DNA from: Thiemannella venezuelensis
Lineage (GTDB): Bacteria; Actinomycetota; Actinomycetes; Streptosporangiales; Streptosporangiaceae
Direction: 5' to 3'
DNA: 64,000 bases
Assembly: GCF_014203605.1 (NCBI RefSeq)
Contig: NZ_JACHJJ010000004.1
Coordinates: 337,946-401,945 of the forward strand
Shown here: positions 50,551-59,414 of the stretch, in pieces
Layout of the letters: each line of letters opens with the position of its first letter
Numbering within the stretch: the first letter of the stretch is position 1
Made by a program: the position numbers and the translations under genes
Notes under the pieces: model-generated
What the model was told of the DNA's origin: nothing
The model's input: the letters and a program-made list of their open reading frames with translations, nothing else
The model's database searches: none

Positions 50551-52133
50551 GCGCTCCACCGGGGGGCGGGGACCGGCGTCCACCACGGGGTGATCCCGAG
50601 GTCCTCGGCGATGGCGCCTGCGCCGTTGTAGCCGGGGGCCGCGGAGACCGAGCCGCCGGGGTGGCTGCTGGCGCCGCAGAGATAGAGGCCGGATACGGGG
50701 GTGCGGTACTGGCCCAGCTCGGGGACCGGCCGGTTGCCGCCCAGCTGGGAGGGTTCGTAAGCGCCGACGTGGTGGCTGCCGCGGACCATGTTGATGCAGT
50801 GCCGTTCGATGTCGAGCGGGGAGAACACCCGCTTGCCCAGGACGGTGCGGCCGGTGAGGTTGGGGGCGTACTCCGCCCACTCGGCGAGCAGCCGCTCGCC
50901 TATCTCCTCGTGCCGCAGGTCCCAGGCGGCCGGGTCGCCGCCGAGGTCGTAGGGGGCCCACGGCCACCAGAACGCCACGTGCTTGCCGGGCGGGGCGTAG
51001 GAGGGGTCGAAGAGCGTGGGGCAGGCGCCGTTGCCCGCCATCCGGTCCGGGAGGCCGCCCTGGTGGATCCGCTCGAACGTACGGCCCAGCTGCTCGCTGT
51101 CGTCGGCGCCGAGCACGAACAGGAACGCCCGGTCCACGTCCGGCTCGAAGTCGGCGGCCCGGTAGCGCGGCGCCTCGTCCAGGGCCAGGTGTAGGGAGAC
51201 CAGGCTGTGCGCGGCCCACTTGTAGGCGGCGACCTTGGCGGCGATCTCGGCGCCGAAGTTGTCGGGGCCCGCCAGCCGTACCGTCTGCGGGGCGTCCACG
51301 GCGCTGGCCACGAACCGCCGCGCGGCCAGGGTGCCGCCGCCGGCGAGCCGGACGCCGGTGGCCCGGCCGTCGTCCACCAGGATGCGCTCGGCGTGCCTGC
51401 CGGTGATGACCGTGCCGCCGTGCTCCTCGATCACGCGGCGCAGCGCGTGCGCCACGTTCGCCGCCCCGCCGACGGGCAGGCCGAGCCTGGCGATGCGGGA
51501 GAGCAGGCGGGGGAAGAAGCCGCCGGTGCCGGGGACGTCCTCGATGGAGATGGCGTGCAGGAAGGACTTGAAGAGCACTCTCACCTGGTCGCTCTCGAAG
51601 TTCCTGTCGACGGCCTCGTAGAGCGAGAGCGGCAGGTAGCCGAGCAGGTCGCGGCCGAGGTCGCCGCCGAGCCGCTCGGCGAGGACGGACGGCGGGAGCG
51701 GCCTGGAGTAGAGGAAGCCGTTCATCAGCCCCCGCGCCGTCTCGGCGTAGCGCTCGTACAGCTCCAGCCAGCGCTCGGCGTCCGCCCGGGAGAACCGGGC
51801 GAACGACTCGGCGGTGCGCTTGGGGTCGGTGTAGACCGTGATCGCGCGGCCGTCCCGGAACACGGTGGCGTGCTGGACCTCGGGGTAGACGTAGCGCAGG
51901 CCGTACCGCCGGAGCCCGAGGTCGGCGGGGACCGGCCCCTCCTCCAGGAAGTGGTAGTTGCTGTGGGTGTTGTGCCGAAAGCCCGGGAGGGTGAGCTCCT
52001 GGGTGGTGCAGCCGCCGCCGGCCGTATCGTTGCGCTCGACGACCGCCACGGACAGGCCGGCCTTGGCGAGGTAGGCGGCGCAGGTGAGCCCGTTGTGCCC
52101 TCCGCCGATGATGACGCCGTCGAACTCCGTCAC
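50547..52133 (-). CDS. Phytoene-desaturase-like FAD-dependent oxidoreductase
   Basis: Flavoprotein of 528 residues of the CrtI/amine-oxidase type. The FAD-binding start is FDGVIIGGGHNGLTCAAYLAKAGLSVAVVERNDTAGGGCTTQELTLPGF, and the closing motif is SGLYLCGASSHPGGSVSAAPGYNGAGAIAEDLG, both typical of the phytoene-dehydrogenase/carotenoid-isomerase superfamily (also the mammalian PYROXD2 branch). No other carotenoid gene is in the window, so the substrate is uncertain. GTG 52133 has GGAGGGG upstream. Coupled to the GAF-PP2C-HATPase gene, an unusual pairing that suggests a redox or stress theme. Confidence 0.88.
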   Translation of the reverse strand: MTEFDGVIIGGGHNGLTCAAYLAKAGLSVAVVERNDTAGGGCTTQELTLPGFRHNTHSNYHFLEEGPVPADLGLRRYGLRYVYPEVQHATVFRDGRAITVYTDPKRTAESFARFSRADAERWLELYERYAETARGLMNGFLYSRPLPPSVLAERLGGDLGRDLLGYLPLSLYEAVDRNFESDQVRVLFKSFLHAISIEDVPGTGGFFPRLLSRIARLGLPVGGAANVAHALRRVIEEHGGTVITGRHAERILVDDGRATGVRLAGGGTLAARRFVASAVDAPQTVRLAGPDNFGAEIAAKVAAYKWAAHSLVSLHLALDEAPRYRAADFEPDVDRAFLFVLGADDSEQLGRTFERIHQGGLPDRMAGNGACPTLFDPSYAPPGKHVAFWWPWAPYDLGGDPAAWDLRHEEIGERLLAEWAEYAPNLTGRTVLGKRVFSPLDIERHCINMVRGSHHVGAYEPSQLGGNRPVPELGQYRTPVSGLYLCGASSHPGGSVSAAPGYNGAGAIAEDLGITPWWTPVPAPRWSA

Positions 52134-52806
52134 GATCCCCTCCGGGTTCTCTTGACCGCCGCTCTGCAGCAAGCGTAAAGAACGATCTACGTCGGGTCTC
52201 CTGTTCTCCCGAGAAGCCACGGAAATCCCCTGTGGCCTAGGACTTTCAAGTCTAACGACTGTCTTGACTCAGTGCTTGAAAAGCTGTCAATCGAGGAGGC
52301 GCCGTCCGTCGGCGGCGCCGGTCCGGAGGGGTCCGCCGAGTCCTCCGGCCGCGCGGGCGGACGGGCGCATGCCCGGCCGGGGCGGCGCCGGGAGCGGATC
52401 GTCCGGGCCCGCCGGTCGCGATGGGAGCGCGGTGCCCGCGGAGCGGCGTCGGGGTCGTCTCTGGCACGGTCACCTCCGGGGGCAGGTGCTGACAGTCTCC
52501 GTCACATCACCCTGCGTGGTCCATCCCCTGATCGTGATCCGCGCAGTGCCGGCGGCCGGCGAGGCGGTCCGGTACGGCGGGCGGCGCCGGTCCGCCCGCA
52601 CGCGGGTCGGGGCCGGGACGGGGCGGCCGCCCGGGCGTGGGGCTCGGAGCTCGGGGCGTGGGGCTCGGGGGGAAGGCTCCCGCGAAAGGCGCGGGGAGGG
52701 CCGGTGGCGCGCGAGCGGCACGGAAGATCCGCGAAAGATCGAAGAATCGGTGAAAGCCGGAGGGCCAGGCCTCCGGACATCCGGTGACCTGGCCCTTCTC
52801 CACGCG
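52134..52806. other. 673-base gene-free interval
   Basis: No gene supported. Open frames on both strands are Arg/Gly/Pro-rich, start at poor codons and resemble nothing; one (from TTG 52272) is preceded by no ribosome site. The part next to 52134 holds the oxidoreductase promoter region in a less G+C-rich patch (about 52220-52300). Promoter boxes of the two tRNA genes are expected at its right end but none is obvious. Confidence 0.5.
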
Positions 52807-52877
52807 AGCGGACGACGGGAATCGAACCCGCGTAGCCAGTTTGGAAGACTGGGGCTCTACCATTGAGCTACGTCCGC
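52807..52877 (-). tRNA. tRNA-Gly (anticodon UCC)
   Basis: On the minus strand: acceptor GCGGACG pairs with CGTCCGC, D-arm GCTC..GAGC, anticodon stem CCAGT/ACTGG with loop CTTCCAA (anticodon TCC), and a T-arm with GGTTCGATTCC. It is 71 bases without encoded CCA. Confidence 0.95.
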
Positions 52878-52966
52878 GCGAACCGGTGTTGGTCTGGTCT
52901 AGACTTCATCCGGTCGTCAGGGCGTAATCGTACCGGAGTTCCGGAGCGTGCGCGCACCCGGCGCCG

Positions 52967-53040
52967 CGGGGTGTGGCGCAGTTTGGTAGCGCACCTGCTT
53001 TGGGAGCAGGGGGCCGCAGGTTCAAATCCTGTCACCCCGA
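52967..53040 (+). tRNA. tRNA-Pro (anticodon UGG)
   Basis: Acceptor CGGGGTG (52967-52973) pairs with CACCCCG (53033-53039), anticodon stem CCTGC/GCAGG with loop TTTGGGA (anticodon TGG), T-arm GGTTCAAATCC. It is 74 bases without CCA. It is divergent from tRNA-Gly across 89 bases. Confidence 0.95.
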
Positions 53041-53146
53041 CACTGTCGGGCCCGGTTCCGCCACGGCGGAGCGAGAGGCCGCCGTTTCTCTTTCCACTCC
53101 GGTCGCCCGGCCGTCCTCCGGGCTCCGGCCCGCCGTGCCGTACGGC

Positions 53147-54484
53147 CTACGCGGGCCGGTCGGCGGTGAAGCGCACGCCGGAGAGCCGGCTCCGCCACTC
53201 GGTGACCTCCGGGGCGACCGCGGCCGGGTCGGTGCCGGGGTCCAGCGCGCGGGCGACGAGCGCGGCGAGGGCGGGCATGTCCTCCTCGGTGGCGCCGAGC
53301 CGGACGATCTCCGGGGTGCCGAGGCGCAGGCCGTTGACGTCTCCGGCCACCGGCTCCGCGGGGAGGCCGATGCCGCAGGCGAGCAGGTTCGCCCGGCGGA
53401 GCCTGCGGGCGGCGCGCTGGCCGCCGCCGTAGCGGTGGGCCTCGACCGCGAACTGGTGGGAGCGGGTGCAGCCGCGGCCGGCGGCGAAGACCGGGACGCC
53501 GAGCGTGAGCAGCTCGGTGGCGAGCCGCCGCGCGGCGGCGGTCATCGCCCGCGCGTAGGCCGGTCCGGCGGCCTTCCAGTCCAGCAGGGTCATGGCGAGG
53601 GCCGCGATCCTGCCGGCGTCGGAGTTGGCGGTCAGCCCCGGGTAGGCGATCGCGTCGAGGCGTTCGGCGAGCTCGGCGTCGTCGGTGACGACGAGCCCGC
53701 CCGGAGGGCCGCCGAGGCTCTTGTAGGTGCTCATGGTGATCAGGTGCGCGCCCTCGCGGAGCGGGTCCGGCCAGGTGCGGCCGGCGATCATGCCGCACAG
53801 GTGGGCGGCGTCGAAGAGCACGCGGGCGCCGACGGAGTCGGCGATCTCCCGGATCCGGGGGACGGGGTGGGGGAAGAGGTTGAGGCTGCCGCCGACGGTG
53901 ATCAGCCGGGGGCGCGTCTCCTCGGCGAGGGACCGCAGGGCGTCGACGTCCACCGTGTAGCCGTCCGCGGCGACGGGGGCGGGGACCGTGGTGAGGCCGT
54001 ACAGGCCCGCCGCGCCCTGGCCGTGGTGGGTGACGTGGCCCCCGACGCTCGCGGGCGGGGCGATGATCGTGTCGCCGGGGCCGCAGGTGGCCATGAACGC
54101 GTAGAGGTTGGCGAGGGCGCCCGAGCCGACGCGCACCTCGGCGTGGCCCGCGCCGAAGACCTGGGCGGCCAGTTCGGCGGCGATGATCTCGATCTGCTCG
54201 ATGGCCTCCAGCCCGGTCTCGTACTTGTCGCCGGGGTAGCCCAGGGAGGGCCGCGACCCGAGGCCGGAGGAGAGCAGCGCCTCGGCACGGGGGTTCATGA
54301 CGTTCGCGGCCGGGTTGAGGTTGACGGCCTCGACGTCGTGGATGCGGTGGTTCTCGGCCGCGAGCCGTTCGATCTCCTCCTGGACGGAGGCGGCGGGCAG
54401 GTCCGCCACGGCCCCGGCGACCGATCGCACCCGCTCCTCGGACGGAGCGGGCACCCAGGGGCGGGGCGTGAGCGCGGGACCCAT
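53147..54484 (-). CDS. SHMT-like PLP-dependent enzyme
   Basis: PLP enzyme of 445 residues with the serine hydroxymethyltransferase fold (fold type I). Seen: NLNPAANVMNPRAEALLSSGLGSRPSLGYPGDKYETG, close to the substrate-binding YAEGYPG region, then VLFDAAHLCGMIAGRTWPDPL, with the cofactor Asp-His pair, and the PLP Lys segment ITMSTYKSLGGPPGG. Ordinary GlyA has THKTLRGPRGG here; His and Arg are replaced by Tyr and Pro. These changes fit the branch of SHMT-like aldolases/transferases (such as alpha-methylserine or fluorothreonine-type transaldolases) more than housekeeping GlyA. It lies 10 bases from the HATPase gene and follows it on the same strand. Confidence 0.8.
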   Translation of the reverse strand: MGPALTPRPWVPAPSEERVRSVAGAVADLPAASVQEEIERLAAENHRIHDVEAVNLNPAANVMNPRAEALLSSGLGSRPSLGYPGDKYETGLEAIEQIEIIAAELAAQVFGAGHAEVRVGSGALANLYAFMATCGPGDTIIAPPASVGGHVTHHGQGAAGLYGLTTVPAPVAADGYTVDVDALRSLAEETRPRLITVGGSLNLFPHPVPRIREIADSVGARVLFDAAHLCGMIAGRTWPDPLREGAHLITMSTYKSLGGPPGGLVVTDDAELAERLDAIAYPGLTANSDAGRIAALAMTLLDWKAAGPAYARAMTAAARRLATELLTLGVPVFAAGRGCTRSHQFAVEAHRYGGGQRAARRLRRANLLACGIGLPAEPVAGDVNGLRLGTPEIVRLGATEEDMPALAALVARALDPGTDPAAVAPEVTEWRSRLSGVRFTADRPA

Positions 54485-54493
54485 GGGAACGGG

Positions 54494-55003
54494 TCAGTCG
54501 GTACCGCTGAACAGGGCCCAGACGGCCTTGCCGCCGCGGTTGAGGTGGTCCCAGCCCCAGCACCGGCTGTAGGTCTCCACGATGTAGAGGCCGCGGCCGT
54601 TCTCGGAGATGAAGTCCGGTTCCTTGGGGGTGGGCGCCTCGTCGCTGGGGTCGGCCACGGCGAGCAGCACGTGGGGGGAGAGGCGGAGCAGCATGAGGGT
54701 GATGGGCTTGGCCTCGACCTTGCTGGGCGGGCACAGCGCGTAGCGGACCGCGTTCGTCACCAGTTCCGAGACCACCAGCGCCGCGTCGTCACTGAGCTCG
54801 GACAGCCCCCACTCGCGGAGGGTGGAGCGGGTGACGTCGCGGGCGGTCTTGACCGAGTCCGCCTGCCGGGCGAGGGGACAGGCGGTGGCATGGGGGTGGT
54901 CGGCCGCCAGGAACTCGTCGAAGCCGACCTGGCGGGTCGCCTGCAGGTAGTCGGCGGCGGATCGTGGCTCCTCCACCATCCTGCCGGTACCTCCCGCTGT
55001 CAT
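54494..55003 (-). CDS. HATPase-domain anti-sigma-type protein
   Basis: Protein of 169 residues of the HATPase_c_2 (RsbW-like) group common in Streptomyces and relatives. The GHKL nucleotide site is seen as DDAALVVSELVTNAVRYA (N-box), LLAVADPSDEAP (G1-type), and ENGRGLYIVETYSRCWGWD (G2). The N-terminus is a polar tail. Such proteins are often found next to XRE-DUF5753 regulators and may bind sigma or anti-sigma partners. It is divergent from the XRE gene across a 241-base region with clustered TGCA motifs, and its stop is 9 bases before the SHMT-like gene end region on the same strand, so the two may be cotranscribed. Confidence 0.88.
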   Translation of the reverse strand: MTAGGTGRMVEEPRSAADYLQATRQVGFDEFLAADHPHATACPLARQADSVKTARDVTRSTLREWGLSELSDDAALVVSELVTNAVRYALCPPSKVEAKPITLMLLRLSPHVLLAVADPSDEAPTPKEPDFISENGRGLYIVETYSRCWGWDHLNRGGKAVWALFSGTD

Positions 55004-55040
55004 GGTGAGTCTCCGTGCGGTTGAGAGTTTTCAGAGCTTG

Positions 55041-55129
55041 TGCACCATTAGCCCAATATGCACTAGGCCATCATGGGTCACGGGCCCGTCTGCTGCAAGA
55101 CCCAAATGCACGTGCAGTTGCAATGTGCA
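55041..55129. promoter_or_regulatory. Clustered TGCA motifs between HATPase and XRE genes
   Basis: Seven TGCA tetramers fall in 89 bases (starting at 55041, 55059, 55094, 55107, 55113, 55119, 55126), the last four spaced 6-7 bases apart (AATGCACGTGCAGTTGCAAT and on). They are placed between divergent starts and are candidate operator units for the XRE protein. Confidence 0.4.
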
Positions 55130-55245
55130 GCCGCATGGGCGGAAGGGGAGGCGCGCTCCCGGGCCGGTCGCGGAGGTGGGACCTTGTCACGGCGGCCGGA
55201 AGTGGTGACACTGTGTGCGCTGGCCCAATTGAAGAGGGAGGCGAA

Positions 55246-56112
55246 GTGACGCAGGTTCAACCGGGATCGGGTCCCACAGCTCTGCGTATCCTCCTGGGCT
55301 CCCAACTGCGCCGGTTGCGCGAGGACAAGGGCCTCACGCGCGAGGAGGCCGGCCACCGGATCCGCGGCTCCGAATCCAAGATCAGCAGGATGGAGCTCGG
55401 GCGGGTCGGTCTCCGGGAACGCGACGTCGCGGACCTGCTCAGCCTGTACGGAGTAGAGGACGAGGGGGCGCGGGCAGCCGTGATGGACCTCCTGACCAGA
55501 GCGAACGAGCCCGGCTGGTGGCACCGGTTCAACGACCTGCTGCCCGGCTGGTTCCAGACGTACGTCGGCCTGGAGGAGGCGGCCTCCCGGATCCGCACCT
55601 ACGAGGTGCAGTTCGTGCCCGGACTGCTCCAGACGAAGGAGTACGCCCGGGCGGTCATCACGGCCGGCAGCGCCGGGATCGCGCCCGACGAGATCTCCCG
55701 ACGGGTGGACCTGCGCCTCGAACGCCAGCGCATCCTGGACGGCTCCGGCGGGCCGTTCTTCTGGGCGGTCATCGACGAGGCGGCGCTGCGGCGCCCCATC
55801 GGCGGCGCGGACGTGATGCGGGCGCAGCTGGAGCATCTGATGGATCTCATGCGCCAGCCGAACATCACGATTCAGGTGATGCCGTTCAGCTTCGGCGGGC
55901 ACAGCGCGGAGGGCGGCGCCTTCAGCGTGCTGCGCTTCTCCGACAGCGAGCTCCCCGACGTGGTCTACGTCGAGCAGCTCGCCAGCGCGCTCTACCTGGA
56001 CAAGCGCGAGGACGTCGACCGCTACAGCGAGGTCATGGAGCGGTTGTGCGCGGTGAGCACGACGCCGGATGAGACGGTCGACATCCTCAGGCGCATAATC
56101 AAGGAGAACTGA
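55246..56112 (+). CDS. XRE-family regulator with DUF5753 domain
   Basis: Actinomycete-type regulator of 288 residues. The helix-turn-helix is near 12-70 (LRILLGSQLRRLREDKGLTREEAGHRIRGSESKISRMELGRVGLRERDVADLLSLYG), and the rest is DUF5753 with FQTYVGLEEAASRIRTYEVQFVPGLLQT, YARAVI and VMPFSFGGHSAEGGAFSVLRF. Such genes usually sit with a DUF397 small protein and an HATPase; the HATPase gene is here (divergent), the DUF397 gene is missing. GTG 55246 has GAGGGAGG upstream. It sits directly upstream of tig but reads as its own unit. Confidence 0.93.
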   Translation: MTQVQPGSGPTALRILLGSQLRRLREDKGLTREEAGHRIRGSESKISRMELGRVGLRERDVADLLSLYGVEDEGARAAVMDLLTRANEPGWWHRFNDLLPGWFQTYVGLEEAASRIRTYEVQFVPGLLQTKEYARAVITAGSAGIAPDEISRRVDLRLERQRILDGSGGPFFWAVIDEAALRRPIGGADVMRAQLEHLMDLMRQPNITIQVMPFSFGGHSAEGGAFSVLRFSDSELPDVVYVEQLASALYLDKREDVDRYSEVMERLCAVSTTPDETVDILRRIIKEN

Positions 56113-56321
56113 CACGGCGCCGGTCGCTGCGAGGTGCGGGTCTGCCCTAGACTGGCCTGCGGCGCTGGACACCCGCCACGGTGGAGCATGCCCTGATCTG
56201 GTGCATGTCTCACGGCTGTGCCCGGTGCCGCTCATGTGGGCGCGGCGCGCGAGCTTGCCGCGGTAGCCGTACGAATTGGCGCGCCCGCGATCACTCGAAG
56301 CTTGATCAAGGAGACCACCCC

Positions 56322-57701
56322 GTGAAGACCGCTGTCGAGGAGCTCAGCCCGACCCGGGTCAAGCTCACTGTCGAGGTGCCGTTCGAGGAGCTCGGCGAGA
56401 GCATGCAGGCGGCGTACAAGAAGGTCGCGCAGCAGGTGCGCGTCCCCGGTTTCCGCCCCGGCAAGGTTCCGGCCCGCATCATCGAGCAGCGCTTCGGCCG
56501 CGCGGTGGTGCTGGAGGAGACCCTCAACGACGCGGTTCCGAAGCTGTACGGCCAGGCCGTCGACGAGAGCGACATCTTCCCGGTCAGCCAGCCGGAGATC
56601 GAGGTCACCAAGATCGAGGACGGCGAGCAGGTCGAGTTCACCGCCGAGGTGGACGTCCGCCCGAACTTCGAGGTCCCGGACTACCAGGGCCTCGAGGTGA
56701 CCGTCCCGGTCGCCGAGGTGTCCGACGAGGACGTCGAGGCGCAGCTGAACGGCCTGCGCCAGCGCTTCGCGACGCTGACCGGCGTCGAGCGCGCCGCGGC
56801 CGACGGCGACTTCGTCGTGATGGACCTCGCCGCCGCGATCGACGGTGTGAACATCGAGGAGCAGCAGGCCAACGACGTCTCCTACGAGGTGGGCGCGGGC
56901 TCGGTGCTGCAGGGCCTGGACGACGCGCTGGCCGGCATGTCCGCCGGTGACGTCAAGGAGTTCACCACCAACCTGGTCGGCGGCGAGAACGCCGGCGAGG
57001 AGGCCGTGGTGACCATCACGATCAAGAGCGTCAAGGAGAAGGTCCTCCCCGAGCTCGACGACGAGTTCGCCCAGCTGGCGAGCGAGTTCGACACGCTCGA
57101 CGAGCTCAAGGAGAGCATCCGCGAGCAGGCCCGCCGCAACAAGCTGATCGACCAGGTCGTGCAGGCCCGCGAGAACGCCCTCGACGCCCTGCTGGCCAAG
57201 ATCGACATCCCGCTCCCGGAGAGCGCGCTCAAGGCCGAGCTCGACAACCGCAAGCACAACCTCGAGCACCAGATCGCCGAGAGCGGCCTGAGCAAGGAGG
57301 CGTTCTTCCGCCTCTACCAGACCACCGAGGAGGAGCGCTACGCCGAGTTCGACGAGAGCGCGGCCAAGGCCCTCAAGACGGGCTTCGTCCTCGACAAGAT
57401 CGTCAAGGCGGAGGAGCTCGGGGTCAGCGAGCAGGAGCTCACCAACTTCGTGGTGCGCCGCGCCATGCAGATGAACGTCGCGCCGAACGTGCTGGCCAAG
57501 CACCTGGCCGACAACGACCAGCTCACCCTGGCCATGGTCGAGATCGTCCGCGACAAGGCCAAGAGCGTCATCGGCGACGCCGCCAAGGTGGTCGACGAGG
57601 CCGGCAACGAGGTCGACCTCAAGGCCATCTACACCGAGATCAACGGTGAGGCCCCCGTCGAGGAGCCCGCCGAGGACGCCGAGGAGAAGACCGAGGCGTA
57701 G
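56322..57701 (+). CDS. tig: Trigger factor
   Basis: Ribosome-bound chaperone and peptidyl-prolyl isomerase of 459 residues that meets nascent chains at the tunnel exit. The N-terminal ribosome-binding domain has the signature VPGFRPGKVP near 43-52; the central PPIase (FKBP-type) domain spans about 150-235 (DGDFVVMDLAAAIDG..., LAGMSAGDVKEF); the C-terminal arm domain is helical and acidic. GTG 56322 is preceded by AAGGAGACC. A perfect terminator follows, so tig is a separate unit before clpP1P2. Confidence 0.97.
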   Translation: MKTAVEELSPTRVKLTVEVPFEELGESMQAAYKKVAQQVRVPGFRPGKVPARIIEQRFGRAVVLEETLNDAVPKLYGQAVDESDIFPVSQPEIEVTKIEDGEQVEFTAEVDVRPNFEVPDYQGLEVTVPVAEVSDEDVEAQLNGLRQRFATLTGVERAAADGDFVVMDLAAAIDGVNIEEQQANDVSYEVGAGSVLQGLDDALAGMSAGDVKEFTTNLVGGENAGEEAVVTITIKSVKEKVLPELDDEFAQLASEFDTLDELKESIREQARRNKLIDQVVQARENALDALLAKIDIPLPESALKAELDNRKHNLEHQIAESGLSKEAFFRLYQTTEEERYAEFDESAAKALKTGFVLDKIVKAEELGVSEQELTNFVVRRAMQMNVAPNVLAKHLADNDQLTLAMVEIVRDKAKSVIGDAAKVVDEAGNEVDLKAIYTEINGEAPVEEPAEDAEEKTEA

Positions 57702-57740
57702 GGCCCTCCCGGAAGCCCCTGCGGCTCCCGACGCGACGCA

Positions 57741-57780
57741 CGCGACGCCCCCGCCGTGGTCCCACGGCGGGGGCGTCGCG
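57741..57780 (+). terminator. Terminator of tig
   Basis: Perfect 19-base stem (57741-57759 with 57762-57780; arm starts CGCGACGCCCCC) and a two-base loop, 39 bases past the stop. Confidence 0.9.
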
Positions 57781-57818
57781 CTTCCCGGAGGAGGCTCACG
57801 GCGGCGCGGGTCATCATG

Positions 57819-57832
57819 CGCTGTCGGCGAAC
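57819..57832 (+). promoter_or_regulatory. ClgR-type box upstream of clpP1P2
   Basis: On the minus strand it reads GTTCGC-N5-GCG, the published ClgR recognition pattern of Streptomyces. It lies 39 bases before a possible -10 box (TAAGGT, 57871-57876) and 89 bases before the clpP1 start, a sensible place for an activator. Confidence 0.65.
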
Positions 57833-57920
57833 AGCACGTGGAGGGGGCATGTCCGGTCGGCGGCGCGCGTTAAGGTCACAAGCAAAGCCAATCGATAACG
57901 ACGCATCGGAAGGTGACGCT

Positions 57921-58565
57921 GTGACCAGCCCGCCGACCTTCTACCAGCCGACCGGCTCCGGGCCCGAGTCGATGAGCCAGCCGAACGGCTCGTTCAGGCT
58001 CGAAGACCAGCTCTACCAGCGGCTGCTGCGTGAGCGCATCATCGTGCTGGGCACCCAGGTCAACGACGAGATCGCCAACCGAATCTGTGCCGAGCTGCTC
58101 CTGCTCGCGGCCGATGACTCCGAACGGGACATCTGGCTCTACATCAACTCGCCGGGCGGTTCGGTGACCGCCGGCATGGCCATCTACGACATGATGGAGT
58201 ACGTGCCGAACAACGTGTGCACCGTCGCGATGGGCCTGGCCGCCTCCATGGGCCAGTTCCTGCTGTGCGCCGGTGAGCGGGGCAAGCGCTACGCCCTGCC
58301 GCACGCCCGCATCATGATGCACCAGCCGTCCGGCGGCATCGGGGGCACCGCCGCCGACATCGCCATCCAGGCCGAGCAGATGCTCTACGTGAAGAAGACG
58401 CTCGCCGAGCGCATCGCCTTCCACACCGGCCAGAACCTGGAGCAGATCGAGTCCGACTCCGATCGAGACCGCTGGTTCACGGCCGAGGAGGCCAAGGACT
58501 ACGGCTTCATCGACCACGTCGTGCGCAGCGCTCGGCAGGTGCCCTCCACGGGCGCCGTCTCCTGA
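57921..58565 (+). CDS. clpP1: ATP-dependent Clp protease proteolytic subunit ClpP1
   Basis: Serine peptidase subunit of 214 residues; in actinobacteria ClpP1 and ClpP2 form a mixed 14-mer degraded substrates of which are fed by ClpX or ClpC. The triad is seen as Ser109 in GLAASMGQF, His134 in MMHQPSGG, and Asp near 179. GTG 57921 follows AAGGTGA; a start at Met 57972 would shorten the propeptide. The first ~20 residues are likely processed. It forms an operon with clpP2 (11 bases apart) under a ClgR-type box. Confidence 0.97.
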   Translation: MTSPPTFYQPTGSGPESMSQPNGSFRLEDQLYQRLLRERIIVLGTQVNDEIANRICAELLLLAADDSERDIWLYINSPGGSVTAGMAIYDMMEYVPNNVCTVAMGLAASMGQFLLCAGERGKRYALPHARIMMHQPSGGIGGTAADIAIQAEQMLYVKKTLAERIAFHTGQNLEQIESDSDRDRWFTAEEAKDYGFIDHVVRSARQVPSTGAVS

Positions 58566-58576
58566 AGGGGCACAAG

Positions 58577-59221
58577 GTGAGTGAGTTGATCCGGCCGGGG
58601 GACATCAACGGCCGCTACGTTCTTCCCTCCTTCGTCGAACGCACGTCGTACGGCGTCAAGGAGATGAACCCGTACAACAAGCTGTTCGAGGACCGCATCA
58701 TCTTCCTCGGGGTGCAGATCGACGACGCGTCGGCCAACGACGTGATGGCACAGCTGCTCACGCTGGAGTCGCTCGACCCCGACCGCGACATCAGCATCTA
58801 CATCAACTCGCCCGGCGGTTCGTTCACCGCCATGACGGCGATCTACGACACGATGCAGTTCGTCCGGCCGGAGATCCAGACGGTCTGTCTCGGGCAGGCG
58901 GCCTCGGCCGCGGCGGTCCTGCTGGCCGGCGGCACGCCGGGCAAGCGGTTCGCCCTGCCGAACGCCCGCATCCTGATCCACCAGCCCTCCACCGAGGGCG
59001 GCGGCCAGGGAAGCGACATCGAGATCCAGGCGCGGGAGATCCTGCGGATGCGCGCGCTCCTGGAGACGATCATCGCGCGGCACTCGGGCAAGGCGCCCGC
59101 GGACGTCCGCAAGGACATCGAACGCGACAAGATTCTCGACGCCGAGGAGTCGAAGGCGTACGGGCTGATCGACGACATCATCCCGTCGCGTAAGAAGCTC
59201 GCCAAGGCCGTCGCCTCCTGA
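58577..59221 (+). CDS. clpP2: ATP-dependent Clp protease proteolytic subunit ClpP2
   Basis: Partner subunit of ClpP1, also 214 residues, with its own triad: Ser110 in [10 protein letters not shown], His135 in [12 protein letters not shown], Asp near 180. In mycobacteria ClpP2 carries the docking surface for the ATPases. GTG 58577 has AAGGGG upstream. Translation follows clpP1 after 11 bases; a palindrome lies just past the stop. Confidence 0.97.
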   Translation: MSELIRPGDINGRYVLPSFVERTSYGVKEMNPYNKLFEDRIIFLGVQIDDASANDVMAQLLTLESLDPDRDISIYINSPGGSFTAMTAIYDTMQFVRPEIQTVCLGQAASAAAVLLAGGTPGKRFALPNARILIHQPSTEGGGQGSDIEIQAREILRMRALLETIIARHSGKAPADVRKDIERDKILDAEESKAYGLIDDIIPSRKKLAKAVAS

Positions 59222-59237
59222 GGGAGGTAGATTGCAT

Positions 59238-59266
59238 CGGAACGGTGCCCAATTGGGCACCTTCCG
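59238..59266 (+). terminator. Hairpin between clpP2 and clpX
   Basis: GGTGCCCAATTGGGCACC at 59244-59261 is a perfect palindrome, extended by CGGAA/TTCCG with one bulge (59238-59266). It may end the clpP1P2 transcript or be an operator or attenuator for clpX. Confidence 0.6.
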
Positions 59267-59414
59267 GTGCGACTCGCCGCCAGGGGGCTCACTGAGGGCT
59301 CAGAAGACGGTAACGTCGAATCCTGAGCGGGATGGCTTTTCGTACCGGGATCGGGCCGGTCAGAAGAAACGGACCGCGGCAGCCAGGGCGGTCCCACGCA
59401 AAGGAGTATCTGGG

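Noticed and set aside
52264..52866. Several 90-200 codon frames in the interval before the tRNA genes
   Set aside because: Arg/Gly/Pro-rich, no ribosome sites, no similarity I recognise, and some run into the tRNA-Gly gene.
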